Positions 36,528-45,127 of a DNA stretch of 64,000 bases are shown here, piece by piece. Under the pieces are notes generated by a model that saw only the letters and a list, made by a program, of their open reading frames with translations, made no database searches and was not told the origin of the DNA. Position numbers and translations under genes: made by a program. Origin of the DNA: Thermohalobaculum sp039513195 (GTDB lineage: Bacteria > Pseudomonadota > Alphaproteobacteria > Rhodobacterales > Rhodobacteraceae); the NCBI GenBank assembly GCA_039513195.1, contig JBCCRM010000001.1, positions 186,001 to 250,000 of the forward strand, written 5' to 3'. The stretch's first letter is position 1, and every line of letters starts with the position of its first letter.

Positions 36528-38579
36528 ATGGCAGAGATAGAGATCAAGGTCCCCGATATCGGGGATTTCACGGACGTACCGGTGATTTCGGTTCTGGTGG
36601 CCGAGGGGGACACTGTTGCGGCCGAGGATCCGTTGATCGAGCTGGAGAGCGACAAGGCGACGATGGAGGTGCCGTCGCCTGCCGCCGGCAAGATCGTCGC
36701 GCTGAAGGTCAAGGAGGGCGACTCGGTCTCGGAAGGTGCGGTCATCCTGACGTTGGAGGCCGAGGGGGCGGAGACCGAGGCGGCCCCGGCGATCTCCGGT
36801 GCTGGGGCGCCGGCGACGGCCGATAAGGCGGGCTATGGCTCGGCCGCCGGGGTGCATGAGGTTATCGAGGTGAAGGTCCCGGATATCGGCGACTTTTCCG
36901 ACATTCCGGTGATTACCGTAATGGTCAAACCGGGCGATGAGATCGCCGCCGAGGACCCGCTGATCGAGCTGGAGAGCGACAAGGCGACGATGGAGGTCCC
37001 GGCCCCCACCTCCGGCAAGGTGGTGGAGGTCAAGCTCTCTGTTGGCGACAAAGTCTCGGAAGGGGCTGCGATCCTGACCTTGGAGACTGGGCAGGCGGCG
37101 GCGGAGGTTCCGGCGGCGCCCGCGGCCCCAGCGCCTGCCTCGCGCCCCACTGCGCCCGTGCAGGGCGATGTCCATGCCCAATTCCTGGTGCTTGGGGCTG
37201 GGCCGGGCGGCTATACTGCCGCCTTCCGTGCCGCTGATCTGGGCATGGAGGTGGTGCTGGTCGACCGCAACCCGACCCTCGGCGGCGTGTGCCTCAATGT
37301 CGGCTGCATCCCTTCGAAGGCGCTGCTCCACGCCGCCAAGATCATCACTGAGGCGGAGGAGATGGGCGGCCACGGCATCAGCCTCGGTAAGCCAAAGATC
37401 GATATCGACCAGTTGCGCAGCTGGAAGGACGGTGTGGTCGGCAAGCTGACTGGCGGGCTGAAGGGACTGGCGCGTGGGCGGAAGGTAAAGGTCCTGGAGG
37501 GGAACGGCACCTTCGCCGGGCCTAATCTGATGCGCGTCCAGACTGCCGAAGGGGAGAAGATGGTCTCCTTCGACCAGGCTTGCATTGCCGCGGGGTCCGA
37601 GCCTGTGCAGCTCCCCTTCATCCCCAATGATGACCCGCGCGTGATCGACAGCACCGGCGCGCTGGAGCTGGTGGATATCCCGAAACGGATGCTGGTGCTG
37701 GGCGGCGGTATCATCGGGCTGGAGATGGCCTGCGTCTACGATGCGCTCGGCGCCAAGATCACCGTAGTAGAGCTGATGGATCAGATCATCCCCGGCGCCG
37801 ACAAGGACATCGTCAAGCCACTGATGAAGCGTATCCAAGGTCGGTATGAGAACATCTTCCTCAAGACCAAGGTCTCTGCGGTCGAAGCGATGAAGACGGG
37901 TCTGAAGGTGACGTTCGAGGGGCCCGATGGCACGACCACGGATGTCTTCGACAAGCTTCTGGTCGCGGTCGGGCGGCGCCCCAATGGCCGGATGGTCGGG
38001 ATCGAACACTCCGGCGTGTCGCTGGATGAGCGCGGGTTCGTCCCCGTCGACAATCAACAGCGCACCAACCAGCCGCATATCTTCGCCATCGGCGACATCG
38101 TCGGTCAGCCTATGCTGGCCCATAAGGCAGTGCATGAGGGCAAGGTCGCGGCGGAGGTCGCCGCGGGCCACAAGCGCGCCTTCGACGCCCGGGTGATCCC
38201 CTCGGTCGCCTACACGGATCCCGAGGTCGCCTGGGTCGGCCACACAGAGGCCGAGGCGAAGGCGGCCGGCATCAAGGTTGGCAAAGGCGTGTTCCCCTGG
38301 GCGGCCTCCGGACGCTCCCTGGCGCTCGGGCGTGACGAAGGCGTTACCAAGGTTATCTTCGACCAAAGCGATGACCGGGTAATCGGCGCGGGCATCGTCG
38401 GACCGAACGCCGGGGATCTGATCGCAGAGGTTGCGCTCGCTATCGAAATGGGTGCAGACGCGACAGATCTCGGCCATACGATACACCCGCATCCGACTTT
38501 GTCGGAGACGGTCAATTTTGCTGCCGAGATGTTCGAGGGGACCATCACCGACCTGATGCCTCCGAAGAAAAAGTCGTAA
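36528..38579 (+). CDS. lpdA: Dihydrolipoyl dehydrogenase (E3) with two N-terminal lipoyl domains
   Basis: 683 residues, about 210 longer than an ordinary E3. Two lipoyl domains come first: domain 1 (about 1-80, Lys43) and domain 2 (about 108-190, Lys152), both with ELESDKATMEV. A Pro/Ala linker leads to the flavoprotein: FAD motif GAGPGGYTAAFRAADLG, redox-active CLNVGC, NAD motif GGGIIGLEMACVYDALG, and catalytic HPHPTLSE near the C-terminus. It reoxidises dihydrolipoamide and reduces NAD+. E3 proteins with one lipoyl domain are known (meningococcal p64k); two are unusual. A 37-nt stretch at 36634-36670 recurs exactly at 36961-36997. pntA begins 11 nt later. Confidence 0.96.
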   Translation: MAEIEIKVPDIGDFTDVPVISVLVAEGDTVAAEDPLIELESDKATMEVPSPAAGKIVALKVKEGDSVSEGAVILTLEAEGAETEAAPAISGAGAPATADKAGYGSAAGVHEVIEVKVPDIGDFSDIPVITVMVKPGDEIAAEDPLIELESDKATMEVPAPTSGKVVEVKLSVGDKVSEGAAILTLETGQAAAEVPAAPAAPAPASRPTAPVQGDVHAQFLVLGAGPGGYTAAFRAADLGMEVVLVDRNPTLGGVCLNVGCIPSKALLHAAKIITEAEEMGGHGISLGKPKIDIDQLRSWKDGVVGKLTGGLKGLARGRKVKVLEGNGTFAGPNLMRVQTAEGEKMVSFDQACIAAGSEPVQLPFIPNDDPRVIDSTGALELVDIPKRMLVLGGGIIGLEMACVYDALGAKITVVELMDQIIPGADKDIVKPLMKRIQGRYENIFLKTKVSAVEAMKTGLKVTFEGPDGTTTDVFDKLLVAVGRRPNGRMVGIEHSGVSLDERGFVPVDNQQRTNQPHIFAIGDIVGQPMLAHKAVHEGKVAAEVAAGHKRAFDARVIPSVAYTDPEVAWVGHTEAEAKAAGIKVGKGVFPWAASGRSLALGRDEGVTKVIFDQSDDRVIGAGIVGPNAGDLIAEVALAIEMGADATDLGHTIHPHPTLSETVNFAAEMFEGTITDLMPPKKKS

Positions 38580-38590
38580 GGGGAGTCTTC

Positions 38591-40165
38591 ATGGCGATGA
38601 AGATCGGTGCACCGCGCGAGGTGTACGAGGGGGAGAGGCGTGTCGCGCTGACGCCGGCGAGTGCCAAACAGCTGCAAAAGCTTGGATATGAATGCGTGGT
38701 AGAGGCCGGTGCAGGCGCTGCGGCCGAGTTCTCCGATGACGATTACCGCGAGGCCGGCGTGGAGGTTCTGCCCGACGCGGCAGTACTCTGGTCCACCGCG
38801 GATGTAGTCGCCAAGGTCCGCGGGCCTGAGGAGGCCGAGATTGGCATGGTCCGCGAGGGGCAGGTCCTGATCTCCTTCATCTGGCCCGCCCAGGAAGAGG
38901 AACTGCTCAAGTCGTTGAATGAGCGGAAGGCCACGGTCCTCGCCATGGACATGGTGCCCCGGATCAGCCGCGCGCAGAAGATGGACGCGTTGTCCTCGAT
39001 GGCGAATATTGCGGGTTATCGTGCGGTGATTGAGGCGGGGAACAATTTCGGCCGTTTCTTCACCGGTCAGGTGACTGCTGCGGGCAAGGTCCCACCGGCC
39101 AAGGTTCTGGTGGTGGGTGCGGGGGTTGCGGGCCTCGCCGCCATCGGCACCTCGACCGCGCTTGGGGCGATCACGCTGGCTTTCGATGTGCGTCCGGAGG
39201 TCGCCGAGCAGATCGAGTCCATGGGTGCGGAGTTCGTGTTTCTGGAGTTCGAGGAGGACCAGGCCGATGGATCCGAATCCGGCGGCTATGCCAAACCTTC
39301 CTCGCCGGAGTTCCGCGAGAAGCAGCTCGAGAAGTTTCTCGAACTCGCGCCAGAGATCGACATCGTCATCACCACGGCCCTTATTCCCGGCCGCCCAGCG
39401 CCCAAGCTGTGGACCGAGGATATGGTCAAGGCGATGAAGAGCGGCTCGGTCGTGGTGGATCTGGCGGCGGAACGGGGCGGGAACTGCGACCTGACCGTGC
39501 CGGACCAAAAGATCGTCAGCGACAACGGCGTCACCATCGTTGGCTACACGGATTTCCCGAGCCGTATGGCGACCCAGTCATCGACCCTCTATTCGACCAA
39601 TATCCGTCACATGATGGACGATCTGACGCCGGAGAAGGACGGCACCCCAGCCGTCAACATGGAGGACGACGTCATCCGCGGTGCGACCGTCTGCAAGGAT
39701 GGCGAGATCACCTTCCCGCCGCCGCCGCCGAAGGTTGCAGCGATCGCAAAGCCGAAGCCGAAAGCGCCGGAGGAAACGCCGGAACAGAAGGCGGCGCGGG
39801 AGGCGGCGGAGTTAAAGAAGGCGAACAATCTGACCACCGCCGTCCTGTTCGGCGGCGGGCTGCTGCTGCTGCTGGTTGGCACGGCGGCCCCGGCTAGTTT
39901 CATGCAGCATTTCATCGTGTTCGTGCTGGCCTGCTTCGTTGGCTATCACGTCATCTGGAACGTGGCCCATTCGTTGCACACGCCGCTCATGGCGATTACC
40001 AACGCGATCTCTTCGATCATTATCCTCGGTGCGCTTTTGCAGATCGGATCGAACTCGGTCACGGTCACGGTCTTGGCGGCGCTGTCGATCCTGATGGCAT
40101 CGGTGAACATCTTCGGCGGCTTCCTCGTGACGCGCCGGATGCTCGCCATGTTCCAGAAGAGCTGA
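38591..40165 (+). CDS. pntA: Re/Si-specific NAD(P)+ transhydrogenase subunit alpha
   Basis: 524 residues, a fused alpha subunit: cytoplasmic NAD(H)-binding domain I (MKIGAPREVYEGERRVALTPASAKQLQKLG, then MDMVPRISRAQKMDALSSMANIAGYRAVIEA), a Pro/Lys/Glu linker (about 380-415) and C-terminal membrane helices starting NNLTTAVLFGGGLLLLLVG. The fingerprint VLVVGAGVAGLAAIG binds NAD(H). With PntB it forms the inner-membrane proton-translocating transhydrogenase that makes NADPH from NADH. The fused E. coli-like layout contrasts with the split alpha of Rhodospirillum. The 11-nt gap after lpd places it in the pyruvate dehydrogenase operon. Confidence 0.96.
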   Translation: MAMKIGAPREVYEGERRVALTPASAKQLQKLGYECVVEAGAGAAAEFSDDDYREAGVEVLPDAAVLWSTADVVAKVRGPEEAEIGMVREGQVLISFIWPAQEEELLKSLNERKATVLAMDMVPRISRAQKMDALSSMANIAGYRAVIEAGNNFGRFFTGQVTAAGKVPPAKVLVVGAGVAGLAAIGTSTALGAITLAFDVRPEVAEQIESMGAEFVFLEFEEDQADGSESGGYAKPSSPEFREKQLEKFLELAPEIDIVITTALIPGRPAPKLWTEDMVKAMKSGSVVVDLAAERGGNCDLTVPDQKIVSDNGVTIVGYTDFPSRMATQSSTLYSTNIRHMMDDLTPEKDGTPAVNMEDDVIRGATVCKDGEITFPPPPPKVAAIAKPKPKAPEETPEQKAAREAAELKKANNLTTAVLFGGGLLLLLVGTAAPASFMQHFIVFVLACFVGYHVIWNVAHSLHTPLMAITNAISSIIILGALLQIGSNSVTVTVLAALSILMASVNIFGGFLVTRRMLAMFQKS

Positions 40166-40181
40166 GCGGGGAGAGGGACAG

Positions 40182-41618
40182 ATGAGCATCGGATTGGTAA
40201 CGGCCGCCTATGTGGTGGCGGCCATTCTCTTCATCCTCGCGCTCGGCGGGCTGTCAAACCAGGAAAAGGCCAAGCGCGCGATCTGGTACGGCATCATCGG
40301 CATGGCGCTGGCAGTCGTCGCGACCATTTTCGCGCCGGGGGTCGAGGGCTATGGCCTCCTGGTGGTGATGATCGTGATCGGCGGCGCGGTCGGCGCCTAT
40401 GTCGCCGGCAAGGTCCAAATGACCCAGATGCCGGAGCTGGTGGCCGGGTTTCACAGTCTGGTGGGACTCGCAGCGGTCTTCATCGGCTTCAACGCCGACA
40501 TCGAGATGAACCGCGCCATCGAGGCGGTTTCGGGCGGCACGGCCGGCGAGTTGACGGGGTTTGCGGCAACCATCGCCAAGAAGTCGTCGGTCGAGCTGAG
40601 CATCCTGAAAGTCGAGCTGTTCCTCGGCATTCTGATCGGGGCGATCACATTCACCGGCTCTATCGTCGCCTATGGGAAGCTGGCCGGAAAGATCTCGTCG
40701 AATGCGCTGACCCTGCCGTTCCGCCACCAGATCAATCTCGCGGCGTTCATCGCCTGTTTCGTACTCGGCTGGCTTTATCTGGGCGGTGCGGGCGTATGGA
40801 CGATGATCCTGGTGGCGATCATCGCCGGCGCCATCGGTTGGCACCTGATCATGGCGATCGGCGGTGCGGATATGCCGGTGGTCGTGTCGATGCTGAACAG
40901 CTATTCCGGTTGGGCGGCGGCGGCGATTGGCTTCACGCTGGGCAATGACCTGTTGATCGTGACGGGTGCCCTGGTCGGCGCATCGGGAGCGATCCTGAGC
41001 TACATCATGTGCCGTGGGATGAACCGCAGTTTCATCTCGGTGATCCTCGGTGGGTGGGGCGGCGAGCAGCAATCCTCCCAAACCATCGAGGGCGAGATGA
41101 TCGCCATCGAGGCCGACGGGGTGGCGAGCGCGCTCGACGATGCGGACAGCGTGGTTATCGTGCCAGGCTATGGGCTCGCGGTGGCGCAGGCCCAGGGCTC
41201 TGTCAGCGAGCTGACACGGCGGCTGCGCTCCCAAGGGAAAGAGGTGCGCTTTGCCATCCATCCGGTGGCGGGTCGTTTGCCAGGCCACATGAACGTGCTG
41301 CTGGCTGAGGCCAAAGTGCCCTATGACATCGTGCTGGAGATGGAGGAGATCAACGAGGACTTCCCCCAGACCGATGTCGCAATCATCATCGGCGCGAATG
41401 ACATCGTCAATCCCGCAGCCCAGGACGATCCGGGCAGCCCGATTGCCGGTATGCCAGTGCTTGAGGTGTGGAAGTCGAAGCGGGTATTCGTATCGAAACG
41501 TGGCCGCGGCACAGGGTATTCGGGTATCGAGAACCCGCTATTCTTCAAGGAGAACACCCGAATGTTCTATGGCGATGCGAAAGCGTCTCTCGACGGTCTC
41601 CTGAAGCTGGTGGAATAG
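40182..41618 (+). CDS. pntB: NAD(P)+ transhydrogenase subunit beta
   Basis: 478 residues. The first 270 or so form about eight membrane helices carrying the proton path (GFHSLVGLAAVFIG with a conserved His; MSIGLVTAAYVVAAILFILALG at the start). The C-terminal NADP(H)-binding domain III holds VVIVPGYGLAVAQAQ, VRFAIHPVAGRLPGHMNVLLAEA, DVAIIIGANDIVNPAA and KRGRGTGYSGIENPLFF, all diagnostic. It begins 16 nt after pntA. It ends the transcriptional unit; a stem-loop and a full repeat copy follow at 41637-41825. Confidence 0.97.
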   Translation: MSIGLVTAAYVVAAILFILALGGLSNQEKAKRAIWYGIIGMALAVVATIFAPGVEGYGLLVVMIVIGGAVGAYVAGKVQMTQMPELVAGFHSLVGLAAVFIGFNADIEMNRAIEAVSGGTAGELTGFAATIAKKSSVELSILKVELFLGILIGAITFTGSIVAYGKLAGKISSNALTLPFRHQINLAAFIACFVLGWLYLGGAGVWTMILVAIIAGAIGWHLIMAIGGADMPVVVSMLNSYSGWAAAAIGFTLGNDLLIVTGALVGASGAILSYIMCRGMNRSFISVILGGWGGEQQSSQTIEGEMIAIEADGVASALDDADSVVIVPGYGLAVAQAQGSVSELTRRLRSQGKEVRFAIHPVAGRLPGHMNVLLAEAKVPYDIVLEMEEINEDFPQTDVAIIIGANDIVNPAAQDDPGSPIAGMPVLEVWKSKRVFVSKRGRGTGYSGIENPLFFKENTRMFYGDAKASLDGLLKLVE

Positions 41619-41636
41619 CGGGGTTCCGCCCGGGCT

Positions 41637-41659
41637 GGCGCCCGGCCGTCCCGGGCGCC
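41637..41659 (+). terminator. Perfect 9-bp stem after pntB, overlapping repeat copy D
   Basis: GGCGCCCGG (41637-41645) pairs with CCGGGCGCC (41651-41659) around 5 nt, starting 18 nt after the pntB stop. No T-run follows. The right half is also the first block of the repeat at 41653. Confidence 0.45.
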
Positions 41660-41825
41660 GCGTCTGCCTCCGCTCTCCTGGCGCCGTTGGGCCCGCGGCG
41701 GTCTGCATCGGCGGCGCGCGTGGCGATGCCGCTTGGTGGCTGAGGCCGTGCCACAGGCGCCTACCGTCACAACTCCGCCGCGAGCGCCTATACCCCCACA
41801 GGCCGGATGTTGGACGCGGCGGCCC
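41653..41825. repeat. Palindromic intergenic element, copy D (both arms)
   Basis: Left arm: GGGCGCCGCGTCTGCC at 41653 and GCCCGCGGCGG at 41691, offset 38. Right arm, inverted: CGCCGCGAGCG at 41776-41786 and CGCGGCGGCCC ending at 41825. The reverse complement of the right arm shares CATCCGGCCTGTGG with the left arm of copy A. The copy fills most of the gap between the convergent pntB and aspartate aminotransferase genes. Confidence 0.75.
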
Positions 41826-41861
41826 GATCGCCCCTGCCAAGGGGTGAAACCGTGTCTTCCG

Positions 41862-43064
41862 TCAGCGGAGCGAGGCGGTGAAGCGCTGGATCCGCCGGCA
41901 CGCTTCCTGCAGCGCCGTGTCGGAGGTCGCATAGGACGCCCGGAAGTTCGGACTGGTTCCGAACGCCGCTCCGTGGACCACTGCCACGCCCTCCGCCTCC
42001 AAAAGCTCGGTGACGAAATCCTCGTCGGTCTCGATCATCCTGCCCGAAGGCGCCTTCATGCCCATACAACCCTGCACGGATGGGTAGACGTAGAACGCCC
42101 CCTCCGGGGACGGGCACTGGACCCCGCGGGCCTGGTTCAGCATCGAGACCACCAAGTCCCGCCGCCGCTGGAATGCCACCCGCGCCTCGGCGATGTAGTC
42201 CTGCGGGCCTTCCAGCGCCTCGACCGCCGCCCACTGGCTGATCGAGCAGGGGTTGGAGGTCGACTGGCTCTGCACTTTGCGCATCGCGGTGATTAGCTGT
42301 TCCGGACCCGCGGCATAGCCAATCCGCCAGCCGGTCATGGAGTAGGCCTTCGACACGCCATTCACCGTGAGCGTCCGATCTGCCAGGCCTGGCTCGACCT
42401 CCGCCGGCGTGCAAAACTCGAACGGCTCATAGGCAATATGCTCATACATATCGTCGGTCATCACCCAGACATGCGGGTGTCGCATCAGGACATCTGTCAG
42501 CGCCTTCAGTGCCTCCCGCCCATAGCCTGCGCCGGAAGGGTTGGAGGGCGAGTTGAAGATCAGCCACTTCGTGCGGGGCGTGATCGCAGCCTCCAACGCC
42601 TCAGGCGTCATGCGGAACCCGGTGTCAATCGTGGTCTCGACCACGACCGGCTCGCCGCCGCCGAGCAGCACCATATCTGGATAGCTGACCCAATAGGGCG
42701 CCGGGATCAGAACCTCGTCACCGGGGTTCAGCGTGGCGATCAGGGCGTTGTAGAGCACCTGCTTCCCGCCGGTTCCAACGCTGATCTGCGAGGGTGCATA
42801 GTCGAGCCCGTTTTCCCGCTTGAACTTCGCGGCGATGGCTGCCTTCAGCTCTGGGATACCGTCCGGCGCGGTGTATTTCGTCTTGCCCTCGTCCATGGCC
42901 CGGATTGCGGCCTGCTTGATATTGTCCGGCGTATCAAAATCCGGCTCTCCGGCACCCAGCCCGATCACGTCCTTGCCCGCCGCCTTGAGCTCGCGTGCCT
43001 TGTTGCTAACAGCGATGGTTGGCGAGGGCTTCACCCGTGCGAGGCTTTCGGCGAGGAACGACAT
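41862..43064 (-). CDS. aatA: Aspartate aminotransferase (class I, PLP-dependent)
   Basis: 400 residues, the length of the alphaproteobacterial/thermophilic subgroup-1b aspartate aminotransferase, which transfers the amino group between aspartate and 2-oxoglutarate. IGLGAGEPDFDTPDNIKQAA, KTKYTAPDGIPELKAAIA, NSPSNPSGAGY and DDMYEHIAYEPF are conserved; PLP-binding Lys239 sits in NGVSKAYSMTGWRIGY; the C-terminal Arg of FRASYATSD contacts the substrate carboxylate. Some members of this group also act as prephenate aminotransferase. It stands alone: convergent with pntB and divergent from an XRE regulator over 368 nt. Confidence 0.92.
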   Translation of the reverse strand: MSFLAESLARVKPSPTIAVSNKARELKAAGKDVIGLGAGEPDFDTPDNIKQAAIRAMDEGKTKYTAPDGIPELKAAIAAKFKRENGLDYAPSQISVGTGGKQVLYNALIATLNPGDEVLIPAPYWVSYPDMVLLGGGEPVVVETTIDTGFRMTPEALEAAITPRTKWLIFNSPSNPSGAGYGREALKALTDVLMRHPHVWVMTDDMYEHIAYEPFEFCTPAEVEPGLADRTLTVNGVSKAYSMTGWRIGYAAGPEQLITAMRKVQSQSTSNPCSISQWAAVEALEGPQDYIAEARVAFQRRRDLVVSMLNQARGVQCPSPEGAFYVYPSVQGCMGMKAPSGRMIETDEDFVTELLEAEGVAVVHGAAFGTSPNFRASYATSDTALQEACRRIQRFTASLR

Positions 43065-43432
43065 GTCTTGCTCCTATCTCTGTCGGTGGATCTTCTCCTA
43101 TCGGGGCGGGACGATGCCGGCAAGGCCACGAAGGGGCCAAGCCAGTGCTCGTCACAACAGGGTTGTCGGTTGCACTGCGACTGGGTACGAGTATGGTCCC
43201 AGCGACAGCCGCGGGCTCGCTCGTCCATCGCAGGCGATGCTTGTCGGGAACCCCCATCGACGGGACGTCGCCAGGCGCCTTGCCAGTGTCGGAAAGAGCC
43301 GCGCCGCCGATGCTTTCCCGTTGCATTCGGAGCGGGTCGACCGACACAGCGCAGATGAGCGGGTGTTGAGCCGCGGGCAATTGCATTGCCCTGGCATTCT
43401 ACAAAGACGGTACAGCCGAGGGATTCAGGCCG
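43065..43432. other. 368-nt divergent intergenic region, aatA / XRE regulator
   Basis: No credible gene. It should hold both promoters, but I see no convincing -35/-10 pair. ACAAC-AGG-GTTGT at 43154-43166 is a small symmetric motif that could be an operator. The short frames here match no family. Confidence 0.4.
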
Positions 43433-43834
43433 ATGGGGATGGACCAAGTCTTGATGGATGATTTCAGCGAGGAAGCCGCCACATTCGGCGACAGGCTGGC
43501 CGCAGCACGCGAGGCGCAGAGCCTAAGCCAAAGCCAACTGGCGCGGCGCATGGGGCTGCGGCTACAGACGGTTCAGAATTGGGAATCTGACCGTTCCGAG
43601 CCGCGGGCAAACAAGCTGCAAATGCTGGCGGGGTTCCTAAACGTCTCTATGGTTTGGCTCTTGACTGGCGAGGGTGAGGGCAGTCCCACGCCGTCGACGG
43701 CGCTGAAGGTTGCGGCTCCGCCGCTCGCCGAGGCGCTGGAAGAGCTGCGCAGCCTGCGCCTCGGTCAGGCGAAGATGACCGAGCGGATGGCGCTGTTGGA
43801 AAAGAAGCTCCGTCAGATCGCCGCGGGAAGCTGA
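43433..43834 (+). CDS. XRE-family helix-turn-helix regulator with C-terminal coiled coil
   Basis: 133 residues; starts at 43433, 43439 or 43454 are all possible and upstream ribosome sites are weak. The HTH_3 domain covers about residues 17-77: FGDRLAAAREAQSLSQSQLARRMGLRLQTVQNWESDRSEPRANKLQMLAGFLNV would be the usual lambda-repressor-like five-helix fold. WLLTGEGEG is a common hinge, followed by a helical EALEELRSLRLGQAKMTERMALLEKKLRQI tail likely to form a dimer. It is cytoplasmic. The ROK kinase gene starts 28 nt downstream, so the two are probably one unit. The target genes are unknown. Confidence 0.85.
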   Translation: MGMDQVLMDDFSEEAATFGDRLAAAREAQSLSQSQLARRMGLRLQTVQNWESDRSEPRANKLQMLAGFLNVSMVWLLTGEGEGSPTPSTALKVAAPPLAEALEELRSLRLGQAKMTERMALLEKKLRQIAAGS

Positions 43835-43862
43835 TAGCCGATCGATACGTCCGGACCATTGC

Positions 43863-44759
43863 ATGCGCGTCGGCGTCGATCTAGGCGGCACCAAATGCGA
43901 AGCGGTTGTTCTCGGCCCGGATGGGCACGTTCGATCGCGTCGGCGGGTCCCCACCCCGCGGGGCGATTATGGGCAGATCCTGGCGGCGGTCGCCGCGCTG
44001 GTTTCGGATATCTCCCGCGAGGTTGTGCTGCCTGACGGTGCACCAATCGGCGTGGGCATCCCCGGCTCGGTGTCGCCGACGACCGGTCTTGTCCGCAATG
44101 CCAATACCACCGAACTCAATGGTCGGCCGCTCGACCGTGATCTTGCCGAGCGCCTAGGCCGCCCTGTTGCAGTCGACAATGACGCCAATTGCTTCGCCGT
44201 GGCGGAAGCCCGGCAGGGCGCCGGACGCGGGCATGCGATGGTCTTTGGCGTAATCCTCGGCACCGGCGTTGGGGCTGGGATCGCCATTGAGGGGCAAGCA
44301 CGGGTCGGACGCAACGCTATCGCTGGCGAATGGGGGCACATGCCGTTGCCGAAACCAGAGGACTGGGAACGCCCCGGTCCGCGCTGCTATTGTGGACGTT
44401 TCGGCTGTATCGAGACATGGATCTCCGGCCCGGGCCTCGCTCAGGACCACGCCTCTGCGACGGGCGAGAGGCTCACCGCCGCGGAGATCGCTGCCTGCAG
44501 CTCCCATCTCGCGCCGGCGGCCGATAGCATGGCACGGCATCTTTCTCGCCTCGCCCGTGGGTTGGCGCAGGTTGTGAATGTGCTGGACCCAGACATCATC
44601 GTCCTCGGCGGCGGGCTGTCCAATATCCCCGGTTTGGCCGAGCGATTGGAAAGCGCATTGGTGCCGCATGTCTTCTCGGACGCCTGCCAGACCCCGGTGC
44701 GCCGCCATGTCCTCGGCGACAGCGCGGGCGTTATCGGCGCGGCTTGGCTCGCGCCATGA
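43863..44759 (+). CDS. ROK family sugar kinase (fructokinase/NagK-like)
   Basis: 298 residues. The ATP motif VGVDLGGTKCEAVVLG is at the start; GIPGSVSPTTGLVRNANTTELNG and the catalytic Asp in VDNDANCFAVAEA follow. The ROK zinc motif is complete: His in GEWGHMPLP and Cys in CYCGRFGCIETWISGPGL. DPDIIVLGGGLSN is the second phosphate site. It phosphorylates a hexose or amino sugar (fructose, mannose or N-acetylglucosamine) with ATP; the ERPGPRCYCGRFGC spacing is like Mak/NagK, but the substrate cannot be fixed. No transport or catabolic genes adjoin. It follows an XRE regulator gene by 28 nt. Confidence 0.88.
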   Translation: MRVGVDLGGTKCEAVVLGPDGHVRSRRRVPTPRGDYGQILAAVAALVSDISREVVLPDGAPIGVGIPGSVSPTTGLVRNANTTELNGRPLDRDLAERLGRPVAVDNDANCFAVAEARQGAGRGHAMVFGVILGTGVGAGIAIEGQARVGRNAIAGEWGHMPLPKPEDWERPGPRCYCGRFGCIETWISGPGLAQDHASATGERLTAAEIAACSSHLAPAADSMARHLSRLARGLAQVVNVLDPDIIVLGGGLSNIPGLAERLESALVPHVFSDACQTPVRRHVLGDSAGVIGAAWLAP

Positions 44760-44827
44760 GGGCAGCGTTGCACAGATCGCCGGGTGTGTTAGGTCTCAGC
44801 GATCCCTTGCCGAGAGGACGCCTTACA

Positions 44828-45100
44828 GTGAGCAAAGCCACGCCGGAGACGCGGGAAACCCGCCTGAAGCGCCTCGCGATTCGAAGCTGGCGCCGTGGCA
44901 CCAGGGAAATGGACCTTATCCTGGGCGGCTATGCCGATGCCTGTCTGAGCGAATTGGGCGAGGATCGTCTGGCCGCCTATGAGGAGCTGCTGGAGGAGAA
45001 TGACCAGGATCTCTATGCTTGGGTCGCTGGAACGGTCGAAGCGAGCCTGGCGCATCGCGACATGGTCGAGCGCATCGCCAACTTCCATCGGATCCGCTGA
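44828..45100 (+). CDS. sdhE: FAD assembly factor SdhE (succinate dehydrogenase assembly factor 2)
   Basis: 90 residues from the GTG at 44828, which follows GAGAGGA at a good spacing; an ATG at 44744 would overlap the ROK gene and add 28 unlike residues. SdhE helps attach FAD covalently to the flavoprotein subunit of succinate dehydrogenase in the cytoplasm. The defining RG-x-x-E motif is in SWRRGTREMDLILGGYAD; later EDRLAAYEELLEENDQDLYAWVAG matches the five-helix fold. The succinate dehydrogenase genes are not in the window. Confidence 0.92.
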   Translation: MSKATPETRETRLKRLAIRSWRRGTREMDLILGGYADACLSELGEDRLAAYEELLEENDQDLYAWVAGTVEASLAHRDMVERIANFHRIR

Positions 45101-45127
45101 CGCTCGGGGGCTGGGGGAACGCGCCGC

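Noticed and set aside
43154..43166. ACAAC-AGG-GTTGT as an operator for the XRE regulator
   Set aside because: Only 5-bp halves and no second copy in the region; chance occurrence is likely, so noted but not claimed as a finding.
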